A stretch of 64,000 bases of DNA from Cellulomonas denverensis (GCF_012396125.1 NZ_JAAXOX010000001.1:496001-560000), one strand, 5' to 3'. Numbered from the stretch's first letter, positions 17,004 to 25,838 are shown. The notes: generated by a model not told the origin, from the sequence alone. A program made the numbers and translations.

Positions 17004-18304
17004 AGCGTGGCGTCCATCGCGGCCGAGAACTGCTCCGGGTCGATCTGGCCGAGGAACAGCTGGCTGAGGTTCTCCAGCAGTGCCTGCGCCTGGGCCGCCG
17101 GGAGCGCCTGGTCCCAGGACAGCTGGAAGTTCGGGGCGTCGCTGACCATCTCGTACACGAAGGACAGGTACTCGGCGTCGTCCTGCTCGGCGATGGTGTC
17201 CTCGATGCCGAGCACCGGCGGGACCAGGTTCAGCGCCAGCAGCTCGTCCACCGCCGCGTCGTCGAGCGTCCGGTTCGCCAGGAAGTCGCTCGCCGTCGCC
17301 TGCGCCTCGGCCGAGGCGTCCGCGGAGATCGACCAGAAGTTGGACGGGTTGCCGACGATGTTCGCCGGGTCGCCCACGCCGCCCTCGACCGCCGGGAAGG
17401 TGGTGTAGCCGAGGTCCCCGGACGCGGCGAACTCCGGCGCGCTCTTCAGGAAGCCCGGCTGCACCCAGGTGCCCTGGAGCAGGAATGCCGCCTGCCCGGT
17501 CTGCAACAGCGCGGTGTCCCCGGCCTGGTCGGCGTTCACCGAACCGAAGGAGTCGCCGAAGGCCCCGGCATCGACCAGCTCACGGATCTTGGTGGTCGCC
17601 TCCAGGATCGCCGGGTCCGACCAGGCGCCGGGCTCACCGTCCACCACGGCCTGGAACACCTCGGGCCCGCCGATCCGCTCGGTCAGGTACTCGATCCACA
17701 TCAGCTCGGGCCACACGCTCTGCCCGGCCAGCGCGATCGGCGTCACGCCCGCGGACTCCAGCGGGGCGACCGCGGCCAGCAGCTCGTCGTAGGTGGTCGG
17801 CACCTCGACGCCGGCATCGTCCAGGACCTGCTGGTTGTAGAACAGGATCAGCGGCTGGGTCTCGGTGTTGGGCACCGCGTACGTGGTGCCGTCCACCTGG
17901 CCGCTGGCGGCCACCGACGGGATGACCCGGTCGGTCAGATCCCCGGTCTTGCCGGTCAGGTCGATCACCGCGTCATTCGCGACATAGTCCGCGAGGGTGC
18001 CGCCACCCCAGGAGTAGATCAGCGTCGGGGCATTGCCGGCCCCGACCGAGGTGCGGATCTTCTCCTTGTAGGCGTCGTTGGCGAACCACTCGACCGCGAT
18101 CTGCTCGTCCGGGTTGTCGGTGTTCCACTGCTCGAAGGTGGCGCGGAACATGTCCTCGCTGCCGCCGAAGATGCCCCACGCGCTCGCCCCGCCGGCCCCG
18201 GCACCACCACCGGGCTGCGCACCCCCACCGCACGCGGCGAGCAGTGCCGCAGCGCTCAACACCGCCGCGGCGGCACCGACCCGTCGTCCGTTCTTCAGCC
18301 TCAT
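17000..18304 (-). CDS. ABC sugar transporter, lipoprotein substrate-binding protein
   Basis: A 434-residue solute-binding lipoprotein: basic n-region, hydrophobic segment and lipobox LAAC with cysteine 25, then a glycine-rich linker and a type 1 binding fold (EQWNTDNPDEQIAVEWF, YAVPNTETQPLILFYNQQV). AAGGAG lies ten bases before the ATG and supports the start. It is the first gene of a five-gene minus-strand operon and divergent from a LacI regulator, with three operator-like palindromes in the gap. The substrate is unknown; uronate-containing oligosaccharide is a guess from the downstream genes. Confidence 0.9.
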   Translation of the reverse strand: MRLKNGRRVGAAAAVLSAAALLAACGGGAQPGGGAGAGGASAWGIFGGSEDMFRATFEQWNTDNPDEQIAVEWFANDAYKEKIRTSVGAGNAPTLIYSWGGGTLADYVANDAVIDLTGKTGDLTDRVIPSVAASGQVDGTTYAVPNTETQPLILFYNQQVLDDAGVEVPTTYDELLAAVAPLESAGVTPIALAGQSVWPELMWIEYLTERIGGPEVFQAVVDGEPGAWSDPAILEATTKIRELVDAGAFGDSFGSVNADQAGDTALLQTGQAAFLLQGTWVQPGFLKSAPEFAASGDLGYTTFPAVEGGVGDPANIVGNPSNFWSISADASAEAQATASDFLANRTLDDAAVDELLALNLVPPVLGIEDTIAEQDDAEYLSFVYEMVSDAPNFQLSWDQALPAAQAQALLENLSQLFLGQIDPEQFSAAMDATL

Positions 18305-18343
18305 TGCCCCTGACTCCTTCTCGTCACCGACCACGATGTCGGA

Positions 18344-18372
18344 CGGAAATTGTTTCCGTACGTAGCGGAAAC
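18344..18372. promoter_or_regulatory. Overlapping LacI-type operators, binding-protein side
   Basis: Two overlapping inverted repeats: CGGAAA-TTG-TTTCCG at 18344-18358 and GTTTCCG/CGGAAAC arms at 18352-18372 around TACGTAG. The same GGAAAC/GTTTCC half-sites recur at 18443-18454 near the regulator start, so they are likely the binding sites of the LacI protein encoded at 18492. Confidence 0.65.
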
Positions 18373-18442
18373 AGTGGGACGCTATTGAGACTGGCTGTGT
18401 GGTGTCAAGGCTCGAATAGCCGGTTTTCCGGCGTGTCACGCT

Positions 18443-18454
18443 GAAACTGTTTCC
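18443..18454. promoter_or_regulatory. LacI-type operator, regulator side
   Basis: GAAACTGTTTCC, with a perfect 11-bp palindrome GAAAC-T-GTTTC, 38 bases before the regulator GTG. Its half-sites match those at 18344-18372, suggesting autoregulation. Confidence 0.6.
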
Positions 18455-18491
18455 TTCTGTGCTACGCTCGCGCCGATCCGAGGAGGTTCAC

Positions 18492-19514
18492 GTGCCCGAT
18501 TCCCGCCCGACCCTGGCGCAGGTCGCCGAGCGCGCCGGCGTCTCACGGGCGACCGCCTCCAAGGTGCTCAACCGCCGCCCCAACATCGCCGAGTCGACCC
18601 GGGCCCGGGTGCAACGCGCGATCGCCGACCTCGGCTACGTCCCCAGCACCGGGCCGCGCGACCCGCACCCGCTGCACAAGGTCAACGTCGTCTTCGACAC
18701 CCTGGTCAACACGTACTCGATGGAGGTCCTCGACGGGATCCTCGCCGCCGCGCGGACCCAGGCGGTCGAGGTCGTCGTCAACACCCTCGACCCGCGGGCC
18801 GGCGACGACACCCCGCTCGGCGAGGCCTGGATCCGCCGGGTCGCCGCCCAGGGCCGCACCGGAGTCATCGTCGTGACCTCCGAGCTGACCGCCCGCCAGC
18901 GCGACCTGCTGCACTCGCTCGGCGTCCAGGTCGTCGCGATCGACCCGCTCAACCCGCTCGACGACACCGTGATCTCGGTCGGCGCCACCAACTTCGCCGG
19001 CGGCATGCAGGCCACCGGGCACCTGCTCGACCTCGGCCACCGCCGGATCGCCTTCGCCGGCGGCCTGCCGATCTCGATGGCCTCCCGGGAACGCTTCCAG
19101 GGCTTCATGAACGCGATGTCCGCCGCCGGCGCCCCCGTCGATCCCACCCTGATCCAGGAGCTCGGCTTCAACTTCGCCTCCGGCGTCCGGATGGCCACCG
19201 ACTTCCTGGCCCTCCCCGACCCGCCCACCGCGATCTTCGCCGGCAGCGACGCCACCGCCCTCGGCGTCCTGGAGGCTGCCCGGCGCCAGGGCCTGCGGGT
19301 GCCGGCCGACCTGTCCGTCGTCGGCTTCGACGACACCTACGCCGCCGAGTCCACCGCGCCGCCGCTGACCACCGTCCGGCAGCCGATCATCGACATGGGG
19401 CGGGTCGCGATCCGGACTTTGCTGCAGCAGTTGCGTGGGGAACCGGTCGACTCACGGCACGTGCAGTTGTCCACCCAGCTGGTGGTGCGGGAGTCGACGG
19501 CGGCGCCCGCCTGA
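18492..19514 (+). CDS. LacI-family transcriptional regulator of the beta-helix/dehydrogenase operon
   Basis: A 340-residue LacI repressor with helix-turn-helix LAQVAERAGVSRATASKVLN near the N-terminus and a sugar-sensor domain ending in SVVGFDDTYAAESTAPPLTTV. GAGGAGG six bases upstream picks GTG 18492 over an upstream in-frame GTG. It is divergent from the binding-protein gene. The motif RATASKVLN deviates slightly from the common RxTVSxVLN, consistent with a distinct operator (GGAAAC half-sites). Confidence 0.9.
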   Translation: MPDSRPTLAQVAERAGVSRATASKVLNRRPNIAESTRARVQRAIADLGYVPSTGPRDPHPLHKVNVVFDTLVNTYSMEVLDGILAAARTQAVEVVVNTLDPRAGDDTPLGEAWIRRVAAQGRTGVIVVTSELTARQRDLLHSLGVQVVAIDPLNPLDDTVISVGATNFAGGMQATGHLLDLGHRRIAFAGGLPISMASRERFQGFMNAMSAAGAPVDPTLIQELGFNFASGVRMATDFLALPDPPTAIFAGSDATALGVLEAARRQGLRVPADLSVVGFDDTYAAESTAPPLTTVRQPIIDMGRVAIRTLLQQLRGEPVDSRHVQLSTQLVVRESTAAPA

Positions 19515-19641
19515 CCACCCGGCGGGACACGGCCGAGCGCCAGTGCGGCAGCGGTGCACCCCGGGATCACGGGAAGAACCGGGGACACCCGGCTGTTGCA
19601 CGGGCGGCATCGGTGAACGACGACAGGGCGAGGAGAGGGAC

Positions 19642-21204
19642 GTGCTGACTCGGGGGCGCACGCCGGCGGGCACGGTGGGGGCAGGCACGGCGCTGGCGGT
19701 GCTCGCCGCGGTACTCCTGGCGGTCACGGCCATCGCCTCGACCGCGACGACGGCGCGTGCGGCCGAGGTGGCAGCAGCCGACGCCACACTCCAGGGCCGG
19801 ATCTTCAACGACCTGGACACAGACGGCGTGCTGGACGCCGGCGAGTCGTACACCACCCTGTCCGGCATGAGAGCGGTGCTCACCCCGCCCTCCGGCGCCG
19901 CGGGCGATGTGGCCGTCACGATCGGCGCGAACGGCCTGTTCAGCGCGTCGCTGCTGGAGGCCGGCGGGTACACCCTGACGTTCTACAACGACGGGAACCT
20001 GGACGCCGACCTGCAACCGGCGCGCGGGTTCACCACCACGACGTCCGCCAGCCACTCGACGATCGGCCAGCCTCCGTTCGGTGCGACGGTCTGGTTCATG
20101 GACGTGGTGCAGGGCGTCCCGGCCGGCCCCGGCTCCCCCGGCATCGCCGCCGACCAGTCGTTCGCCGTCTACACCTTCGAGGTCCCCGAGGACTCGACCG
20201 CGACCTTCGCCGTGGGCGTGGGCATGACCGCACCGGTGGACATCACCTACCTCGCGGGCGACGGGATCGCCGAGCACTTCGGCGGCGGCGCGGCCACCGA
20301 TCCGGTCGGCAAGGCCTTCCGTGGCGGCAGCCCCCAGGGCGTGCCCGTGGTGGACGCGAGCAACGCCGAGACCGGCTACGACCCGGCGACCCTCACCTGG
20401 ACGCTCGACACGGCAGTCACGCTGACGGACGGCACAGCCGTGCCGGCCGGTACCGCGCTCACCGCGGCGCAGCTGGCCCAGGTCAAGGCCATGACCGGGC
20501 TGACCGCCACCGCCTCGCTCGACCTGATGCAGTACTCGATCACTTACCAGCTCGACGGCGGAGTCCTCGACAGCCCGAACCGGGACAGCTACACGATCGA
20601 GGACACCTTCACCCTGACCAACCCGGCGAAGACCGGCTACCTGTTCGACGGCTGGACCGGAACCGATCTGGCCGCGCCGACCGAGACCGTCACCGTGCCG
20701 ACCGGATCCGTGGGCGACCGGACCTACCAGGCGACCTGGGCAGCGCGGACCGACACCCCCTATCTGGTCGAGCACTACCGCCTCGGGGCCGACGGCACGC
20801 CGGAGGCGATCCCGTTCGCGACCGAGAGCCTGACCGGCACGACCGGCTCGGTGGCGACGGCCGTGGCGCAGGACCTCACCGGGTACGCCCCGGACCTGGC
20901 GGCGCCGGGCACGGTGGCGCAGGGGGTGATCGCCGGCGACGGCTCCCTGATCCTGCGGCTGTACTACGCGATCGAGGCCGCTCCGGTCGAGCCCCCCGCG
21001 GCCGGTCCCGACCCGGCCACACCCGCTCCCGCGGCGGCGACGCCGGCGCCCGCGGAGGCGCCGGCACGGTCCGACAGCCCCGCCATCCTCGCGGTGACCG
21101 GTGGCTCGCCGGCGCCGGCGGGGGCGGCGGGGGCCGCCGTGCTGGCGGGCGTGGTCCTGGTCGTCGCGGCGCGGCGGGCGCGGACCACGCGGTCCCACCC
21201 CTGA
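19642..21204 (+). CDS. Sortase-anchored surface protein with SdrD-like B domain and InlB-type repeats
   Basis: A 520-residue exported protein. Residues about 10-41 are a signal peptide ending near ARAAE. Residues 50-130 resemble an SdrD/prealbumin-like domain (GRIFNDLDTDGVLDAGE). Residues about 300-350 hold an InlB B-repeat-like segment (YSITYQLDGG, TGYLFDGWTG), followed by a MucBP-like stretch (TPYLVEHYRLGADGTPE) and a Pro/Ala linker. The C-terminus has LAVTG at 483-487, then a hydrophobic helix and the basic tail RRARTTRSHP, a class E-type sortase signal. GAGGAGAGGG precedes the GTG start. Probably an adhesin or structural wall protein. No sortase gene is in the window. Confidence 0.8.
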   Translation: MLTRGRTPAGTVGAGTALAVLAAVLLAVTAIASTATTARAAEVAAADATLQGRIFNDLDTDGVLDAGESYTTLSGMRAVLTPPSGAAGDVAVTIGANGLFSASLLEAGGYTLTFYNDGNLDADLQPARGFTTTTSASHSTIGQPPFGATVWFMDVVQGVPAGPGSPGIAADQSFAVYTFEVPEDSTATFAVGVGMTAPVDITYLAGDGIAEHFGGGAATDPVGKAFRGGSPQGVPVVDASNAETGYDPATLTWTLDTAVTLTDGTAVPAGTALTAAQLAQVKAMTGLTATASLDLMQYSITYQLDGGVLDSPNRDSYTIEDTFTLTNPAKTGYLFDGWTGTDLAAPTETVTVPTGSVGDRTYQATWAARTDTPYLVEHYRLGADGTPEAIPFATESLTGTTGSVATAVAQDLTGYAPDLAAPGTVAQGVIAGDGSLILRLYYAIEAAPVEPPAAGPDPATPAPAAATPAPAEAPARSDSPAILAVTGGSPAPAGAAGAAVLAGVVLVVAARRARTTRSHP

Positions 21205-21235
21205 CCCGATCGGCCACCCTGCCTGGGCAGTACCC

Positions 21236-21805
21236 CTAGCCCCGCACCCGGAGCCCGTCGACCAGGAGCCGCACCATCGGGTTGGGCGAGCCGTCCGGAG
21301 ACGGCGCCCGGTGGCTGAGGTCGCCGATCGCCTGCAGGAGATCCATGGCGTCGACGTCGGACCGGACCTCACCGCTCGCCACGGCAGCGTCGAGCAGCGA
21401 GCGCAGCGCCGGCCCGAGCGTCGCCTCCAGGTAGGCCGGCAGCGCGTCGAACGCCGGGTCGCCCGAGCGAAGGGCCGCCGAGAGCCCTTGCTTCGTCGCG
21501 ACGAACTGGGTGAACCGCGCGATCCACTGCTCGAGCGCCTCCCCCGGCGGGAGCCTGCCCGCAAGCTCCTCGGCCGCGGCGGCCGTGGCGTCGATCTCCG
21601 TGGTGAAGACCGCGGTCACGAGGTCCGTCCGCGTCGGGTAGTGCCGGTAGAGGGTCCCGACGCCGACCCCGGCCTCCGCGGCCACCTCCCGCGCGGGGGC
21701 GTCGACGCCCGAGCGCTCGAACACCGCGCGGGCGGCGACGAGCAGGGCATCGGCGTTCTGCCGGGCGTCGGCGCGCACCGGACGTGAGCGGGGGGACGAG
21801 GTCAT
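21236..21805 (-). CDS. TetR-family transcriptional regulator
   Basis: A 189-residue TetR repressor: helix-turn-helix in residues about 30-52 (VDAPAREVAAEAGVGVGTLYRHYPTR, only part of which contacts DNA) and a helical ligand-binding C-terminus with a TetR_C_33/SbtR-like look. It is divergent from an aldo/keto reductase gene. Two 15-bp palindromes lie in the gap, so it probably represses both genes and responds to a reactive carbonyl or drug-like compound. Confidence 0.9.
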   Translation of the reverse strand: MTSSPRSRPVRADARQNADALLVAARAVFERSGVDAPAREVAAEAGVGVGTLYRHYPTRTDLVTAVFTTEIDATAAAAEELAGRLPPGEALEQWIARFTQFVATKQGLSAALRSGDPAFDALPAYLEATLGPALRSLLDAAVASGEVRSDVDAMDLLQAIGDLSHRAPSPDGSPNPMVRLLVDGLRVRG

Positions 21806-21825
21806 GGCTCACCTCACTAGACAAC

Positions 21826-21840
21826 CGGAACGTCGTTCCG
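21826..21840. promoter_or_regulatory. TetR operator 1
   Basis: CGGAACGTCGTTCCG, a perfect 15-bp palindrome with central T, 20 bases upstream of the regulator start. The same site recurs 33 bp away. Confidence 0.85.
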
Positions 21841-21858
21841 TATGGTCGGGGCATCAAG

Positions 21859-21873
21859 CGGAACATCGTTCCG
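21859..21873. promoter_or_regulatory. TetR operator 2
   Basis: CGGAACATCGTTCCG, the same palindrome with one mismatch, centred 33 bp (about three helical turns) from operator 1 and 23 bases before the aldo/keto reductase start. Confidence 0.8.
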
Positions 21874-21896
21874 CCCCCAGCATACTGGAGGCACGC

Positions 21897-22919
21897 ATGC
21901 AGTACCGCACCCTGGGCCGCACCGGGATCAAGGTGACGCCCTACGCGCTCGGCGCGATGATGCTCGGCTCGCTCGGCAACCCGGACCGCCGCGAGGCCGT
22001 CCGGATCATCCATCGCGCGCTCGACGCCGGCATCAACGTCGTGGACACCGCCGACCGCTATGGCGACTCCGAGGAGGTCGTCGGCGAGGCACTGCAGGGC
22101 CGCCGCGACCAGGTCGTCCTCGCGACGAAGTTCCACGGGCCCGTCGACGACGACGTGAACCACCGCGGCGCCTCCCGCCGCTGGATCGTGCAGGCCGTGG
22201 AACGCTCGCTGCGCAACCTGCGCACCGACTACATCGACCTGTACCAGCTGCACCGCCCGGACCCCGACACCGACATCGAGGAGACGCTCTCCGCGCTCAC
22301 CGACCTCGTCCGCCAGGGGAAGGTCCGGGCGATCGGCTCGTCCTCGATGCGCGGCTCCGAGATCGTCGAGGCGCAGTGGGCCGCCCAGCGCCGCGGGTTC
22401 GAGCGGTTCCGCAGCGAGCAGCCGAACTACTCGATCCTGGACCGCGAGATCGAGCGGGAGATCCTTCCGGTGGCGCAGCGCTACGGGATGGGCACCCTCG
22501 TGTACAGCCCGCTCGCCGGCGGCTCGCTCACCGGGAAGTACCGGGCCGGGCGCGCGAACGACACGTTCCGGGCGAGCACCGGGATGCGCCACTTCCGTGA
22601 CGAGCGGCGCCTCGCCGCGGTGGAGCAGCTCCTCGACCTGGCGGGCGAGGCCGGGATCCCGCTGTCGCACCTGGCGATGGCCTTCACCCTCGCCCACCCG
22701 GGCGTGACGTCCGCGATCATCGGCCCGCGCACCCTCGAGCAGCTCGAGGACACCCTCGCCGGCGCCGACGTCTCGCTGTCGGACGAGATCCTCGACCGGA
22801 TCGACGCCATCGTGCCGCCGGGCGAGAGCATCGGCGCAATGGACATGGTCTACCGCGGCCCCGAGGTCGCCGACGCCGCGCTCCGCCGGCGCCCGACCGC
22901 GGAGCGCTCCGCCCGTTAG
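21897..22919 (+). CDS. Aldo/keto reductase
   Basis: A 340-residue NADPH-dependent oxidoreductase of the AKR superfamily (YghZ/Kvbeta-like branch). The catalytic tetrad is present: D50, Y55, K78 and H119 in the motifs DTADRYG, ATKFHG and YQLHRPD; the cofactor segment AIIGPRTLEQLEDTL is near residue 277. GGAGG six bases before ATG 21897 fixes the start. Its product probably reduces an aldehyde or ketone under control of the divergent TetR protein. Confidence 0.9.
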   Translation: MQYRTLGRTGIKVTPYALGAMMLGSLGNPDRREAVRIIHRALDAGINVVDTADRYGDSEEVVGEALQGRRDQVVLATKFHGPVDDDVNHRGASRRWIVQAVERSLRNLRTDYIDLYQLHRPDPDTDIEETLSALTDLVRQGKVRAIGSSSMRGSEIVEAQWAAQRRGFERFRSEQPNYSILDREIEREILPVAQRYGMGTLVYSPLAGGSLTGKYRAGRANDTFRASTGMRHFRDERRLAAVEQLLDLAGEAGIPLSHLAMAFTLAHPGVTSAIIGPRTLEQLEDTLAGADVSLSDEILDRIDAIVPPGESIGAMDMVYRGPEVADAALRRRPTAERSAR

Positions 22920-22952
22920 GCCCGCTCGGGAGTATCCGACTGCGTCGTACCG

Positions 22953-22999
22953 CTCGCCCTCGACCCGCTCGCGACCCTCCTCGGGTCGGGTCGGGCGAG
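22953..22999 (+). terminator. GC-rich stem-loop after the aldo/keto reductase gene
   Basis: CTCGCCC (22953-22959) pairs with GGGCGAG (22993-22999) and CGACCCG (22961-22967) with CGGGTCG (22982-22988). It lies 34 bases after the stop. There is no T tract, so it is only a plausible terminator. Confidence 0.4.
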
Positions 23000-23115
23000 G
23001 CGGGCGCCGGCGCCACTGATCGGCGAACCCTCCGGACCGCGAGCGTCCGCCCGCAGGTACGCTGCGACGGGGTACGCGGCACCCGCGCACCTGGCGACCT
23101 CTCCCGTTGGCTGCA

Positions 23116-23159
23116 CCCAGGGTCGTTCAGGTGCTGTGCCGCATCACCCGGGCCTCTGG
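23116..23159 (+). repeat. Left copy of imperfect 44-bp direct repeat (tRNA-Lys 5' flank)
   Basis: This segment aligns without gaps to 33672-33715, with 33 of 44 positions identical, including an exact 12-mer ACCCGGGCCTCT (23146-23157 and 33702-33713) and GTTCAGG. The right copy is the leader plus the first ten bases of a tRNA-Lys gene. It may be an old attachment site duplicated on insertion of the island. Confidence 0.6.
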
Positions 23160-23655
23160 GACGTGGGGTAATCGTCTCCTTCCAGCGAGAAGACGACTTT
23201 CACCTAGTCCGACCCGGAGCCAGACGCGGATGCACAAAGGCGCGCCCTGGGACGAGACGGCTCGCGTCATTGAACGCGTCGACGTGGACACAACGCACGA
23301 GCTCGCGGCTGCTGCCGACGGATCGCCGCTGCAGTTCTACGGGCGCCGTCGCCCGACCGCGAGCAGACGTGGACCAGTGGCGCGTCGATGCGGAGCACGG
23401 CAGCTGCCCTGAACTGGCCGGAGCCACCTCGGTCGTCGGTCTGACGCTGCGACGACAGTTGAACGCAACCAAAGGGTGCGGGACGACGGGCCTGGTCCGG
23501 GATCAGTTGTCGGATCGAACCGACGACGGGTACTGCGTACTGTGCGGCTGAACAGGGCCTCGACAGACGGCCACGCAGGGCTGCTTTCGCAGGGAGCCCA
23601 CGAGTGCTCCTGCCACCCGCGCCGAGGGCGCGGATGCGCGCCGACCAGTTCCTAA

Positions 23656-25065
23656 CTACGAGACGCCAACCTTGTGCTCGACATACTTCTGAAGCACGTC
23701 CAAGCCGATACCGAGCCCTCGATTACCAAGATCCGCGAGGAACCGCTTCAGACGAGCTCGCGCAGCCACTCGTTCGGGCGCGCGGGCTCCGACGTCTTCG
23801 AGTTCGTGAACTGCAGTCTCAAGTTGCCCGCGTTCGCCCCCGCCGAAGACAGCCGCAAGGTGGAGGAGGTCCGATGCTTCGGGCCCAAGATTGACGGTTC
23901 CTGCGATGCTCTGGACGACTGAACCGGTGACGTGCTCGATAAACTGCGGACTGTAGGAGTTGACCGTCATCGACCCCCCAGGGCCCAGTCGCGGCCCCTC
24001 GATTACTCCCAGGGCCGTGGGTGGCGGAAGCATCGCGTCCAGCAGGTCAGCCAACGCTTCCCCCGTCAGGCCGTCAGCCTCAAGCACGACGTTCTCAAAC
24101 TCATGCTTGAGACGCAGTAGCCGCTCCTCCCGCCGTTGCTTCAAGTCGAGCCGAAGGCGCCGTGCACGAGTAGCGAACCGCGACACGATCGTGGTGGCGG
24201 CGGCTCCATTCACGCCACTCGCAACCAGATTTTCGGCCGCCGACTCCGGGTTGGCCACGCAGTCCGTGAGGAACGATGAGAAGTCATCAAAGGAACGGGT
24301 CAACCCGCCAGGAGGAGCTGCCTCGGAGCTGAAGAACTCGAAGACTTGGCCAGCTATCGTGCTGTATCCCTCCTGTCGGACACCGCCTCTACCAGTCTGT
24401 CCGAGCCATTCTCGAAACATTCCCAAGAGCGCCTCTGCTTCCTGTGCGTAGAGTCGCCCGCTGGGCACGTACAGGCGAAAGAGAAGGTGACGCTCATTAT
24501 CCTCTATGAATCCGCTCGCAAGGATTGAGCGTTCGACGTTGGTTCGGTAGGGTACAACGTTGAGTTCCCTCTCCCTCATCATCGTGTTTACTTGCGCTCG
24601 AACACCGTCTGGGATGAAACTGAAGTACTCGTCCATGCGGAAGAAGTCATCGTCGATCGGGCCGAAGTCGTCATCTCCTACGTCATCGAAGATCGCCCCC
24701 ACGTCGACCCGCCCTGCACCATCCGAGCGTTGACCATCGGCGGCCTGGCGTTGTTCATCGGTCAGGAACACCGCCTCATGAACGAGCAGGATGTGAGGCC
24801 GAGCAATGAGGGCGTCCAACAGCTCACAGGCGAGCGCGTCGTACGCGGGCTGGCACATCGCCTCGTAGTCGCGGCCCGTCAAGACGACCAGAACGCCGCG
24901 GCAGTGGGGCGCGCCGATCAGGTCGACGATCCGAGTCCAGTTCTCGGGCTTCGAGTTCAGCAACTTCTTGCGGTAGACGACGCCGCCTGCTCGCAGCCGC
25001 GTAGTGGCAGATTCGCTATCTGCTGATCCAACGAACAGGAAGTAGTCGGCGACGTCCGAGGTCAT
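23656..25065 (-). CDS. Unknown 469-aa protein with AbiTii-like C-terminal region
   Basis: I do not recognise the full protein. The first 95 residues look like an alpha/beta domain (ADYFLFVGSADS at the start, GVLVVLTGRDYE and HILLVHEAVF strands). An acidic stretch follows (about 120-145), then a helical middle with a charged coiled-coil-like region (RARRLRLDLKQRREERLLRL near 300-320). The end has a beta-like segment (MTVNSYSPQFIEHVTGSVV) and amphipathic helices, an arrangement I associate with the C-terminal domain of AbiTii and related conflict-system proteins; this is from memory. Codon use and GC are clearly lower than in the flanking chromosome, consistent with transfer. A phage-defence or signalling role is inference from the island context. 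Confidence 0.7.
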   Translation of the reverse strand: MTSDVADYFLFVGSADSESATTRLRAGGVVYRKKLLNSKPENWTRIVDLIGAPHCRGVLVVLTGRDYEAMCQPAYDALACELLDALIARPHILLVHEAVFLTDEQRQAADGQRSDGAGRVDVGAIFDDVGDDDFGPIDDDFFRMDEYFSFIPDGVRAQVNTMMRERELNVVPYRTNVERSILASGFIEDNERHLLFRLYVPSGRLYAQEAEALLGMFREWLGQTGRGGVRQEGYSTIAGQVFEFFSSEAAPPGGLTRSFDDFSSFLTDCVANPESAAENLVASGVNGAAATTIVSRFATRARRLRLDLKQRREERLLRLKHEFENVVLEADGLTGEALADLLDAMLPPPTALGVIEGPRLGPGGSMTVNSYSPQFIEHVTGSVVQSIAGTVNLGPEASDLLHLAAVFGGGERGQLETAVHELEDVGARAPERVAARARLKRFLADLGNRGLGIGLDVLQKYVEHKVGVS

Positions 25066-25328
25066 GCACCATGTCTACACGGCGTGCATCGCCGGAAGTA
25101 GTCGTAAGCCCAGTCTTGCGCGGGCGAGGTACCTCCAGAGCCTGGGCTTCGGGTGCACGCCGACGCAGGCTGAGAAGCGGCGACGACAGCACGGACGGGC
25201 CTGCTGCGCCGTTGTGCGGCCTGATCTCTGGTGCCGCGGTGCGCACGGGATCGATGGTCGATTGCGGCGCTCGTGGATCGTGAGCCCTGCGGGGCGTGGC
25301 CGGCCCTTAGGACCGGCCACGCCCCACT

Positions 25329-25696
25329 TCATGCCGCCTTGCTAACCATGTGGGCGACGTCGGGCTGGATCTTCGGCTTCGCGTCTGCAGCACGGCAGAT
25401 CCCGCAGGCGCCGTTGAACTCGCCCGGCTCGTGGGCGATCGCCTCGTGCGCCGTGGGCCAGGCTGCGAAGAGCGTCGCGTGGACCTGCGGCGCTTGGGCG
25501 GCGAGCTCGTCCTCGACTGCGATCATCGCCATGAAGGCGTCGTGGGCGTCGTCGAGGTTGTGGCTCTCGCGCTCGATGGCGTACAGGGCGAGTTGGTCGC
25601 GGACTTCGAGGAGCCGCGCAACGTGGCGCGTCAGGCGCAGCCCGCTGATGTGGATTGCAGCCGAGTCGGTCGAGGGGCGTTGGTGGTGGTGGGCAT
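25329..25696 (-). CDS. Small hypothetical protein, probably frameshifted near its start
   Basis: From about 25640 down to 25329 one frame encodes a plausible helical, acidic protein (LTRHVARLLEVRDQLALY, then HDAFMAMIAVEDELAAQ, ending AHMVSKAA) with a CGIC pair near the end. The only good initiation signal is AGGAGG six bases before ATG 25696, but that ATG runs in another frame and stops after 21 codons. A one-base indel between about 25640 and 25690 would join them. The frame stays open upstream to 25838 without a ribosome site. It may be a recent frameshift mutation or a sequence error. Function unknown. Confidence 0.45.
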
Positions 25697-25838
25697 GTCG
25701 TCCTCCTGGTTGGCACGCGGGTCGCGGGGTTGCGGCCTGTCGTCCGAAGCGCCGCTGGCGCTCGTCACGCACCCTGACGGCCCGACGAGCTGTGGCAATG
25801 ACTGACCCGTGGGGTGGGAGGGCAGCCGGTTGTATCAC

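Larger units (their letters stand above)
22920..23655. other. 736-base region without a recognisable gene, left edge of the island
   Basis: Apart from the stem-loop at 22953 and the repeat copy at 23116, I see no gene here. Short open frames exist but none has normal codon bias or a family I recognise. The composition shifts from the genome norm to lower GC around 23160, which marks the left boundary of the island. Confidence 0.6.

Noticed and set aside
23140..23230. A second tRNA gene at the left repeat copy
   Set aside because: Only the leader-like part and the first bases of a tRNA match; the rest does not fold into a cloverleaf.
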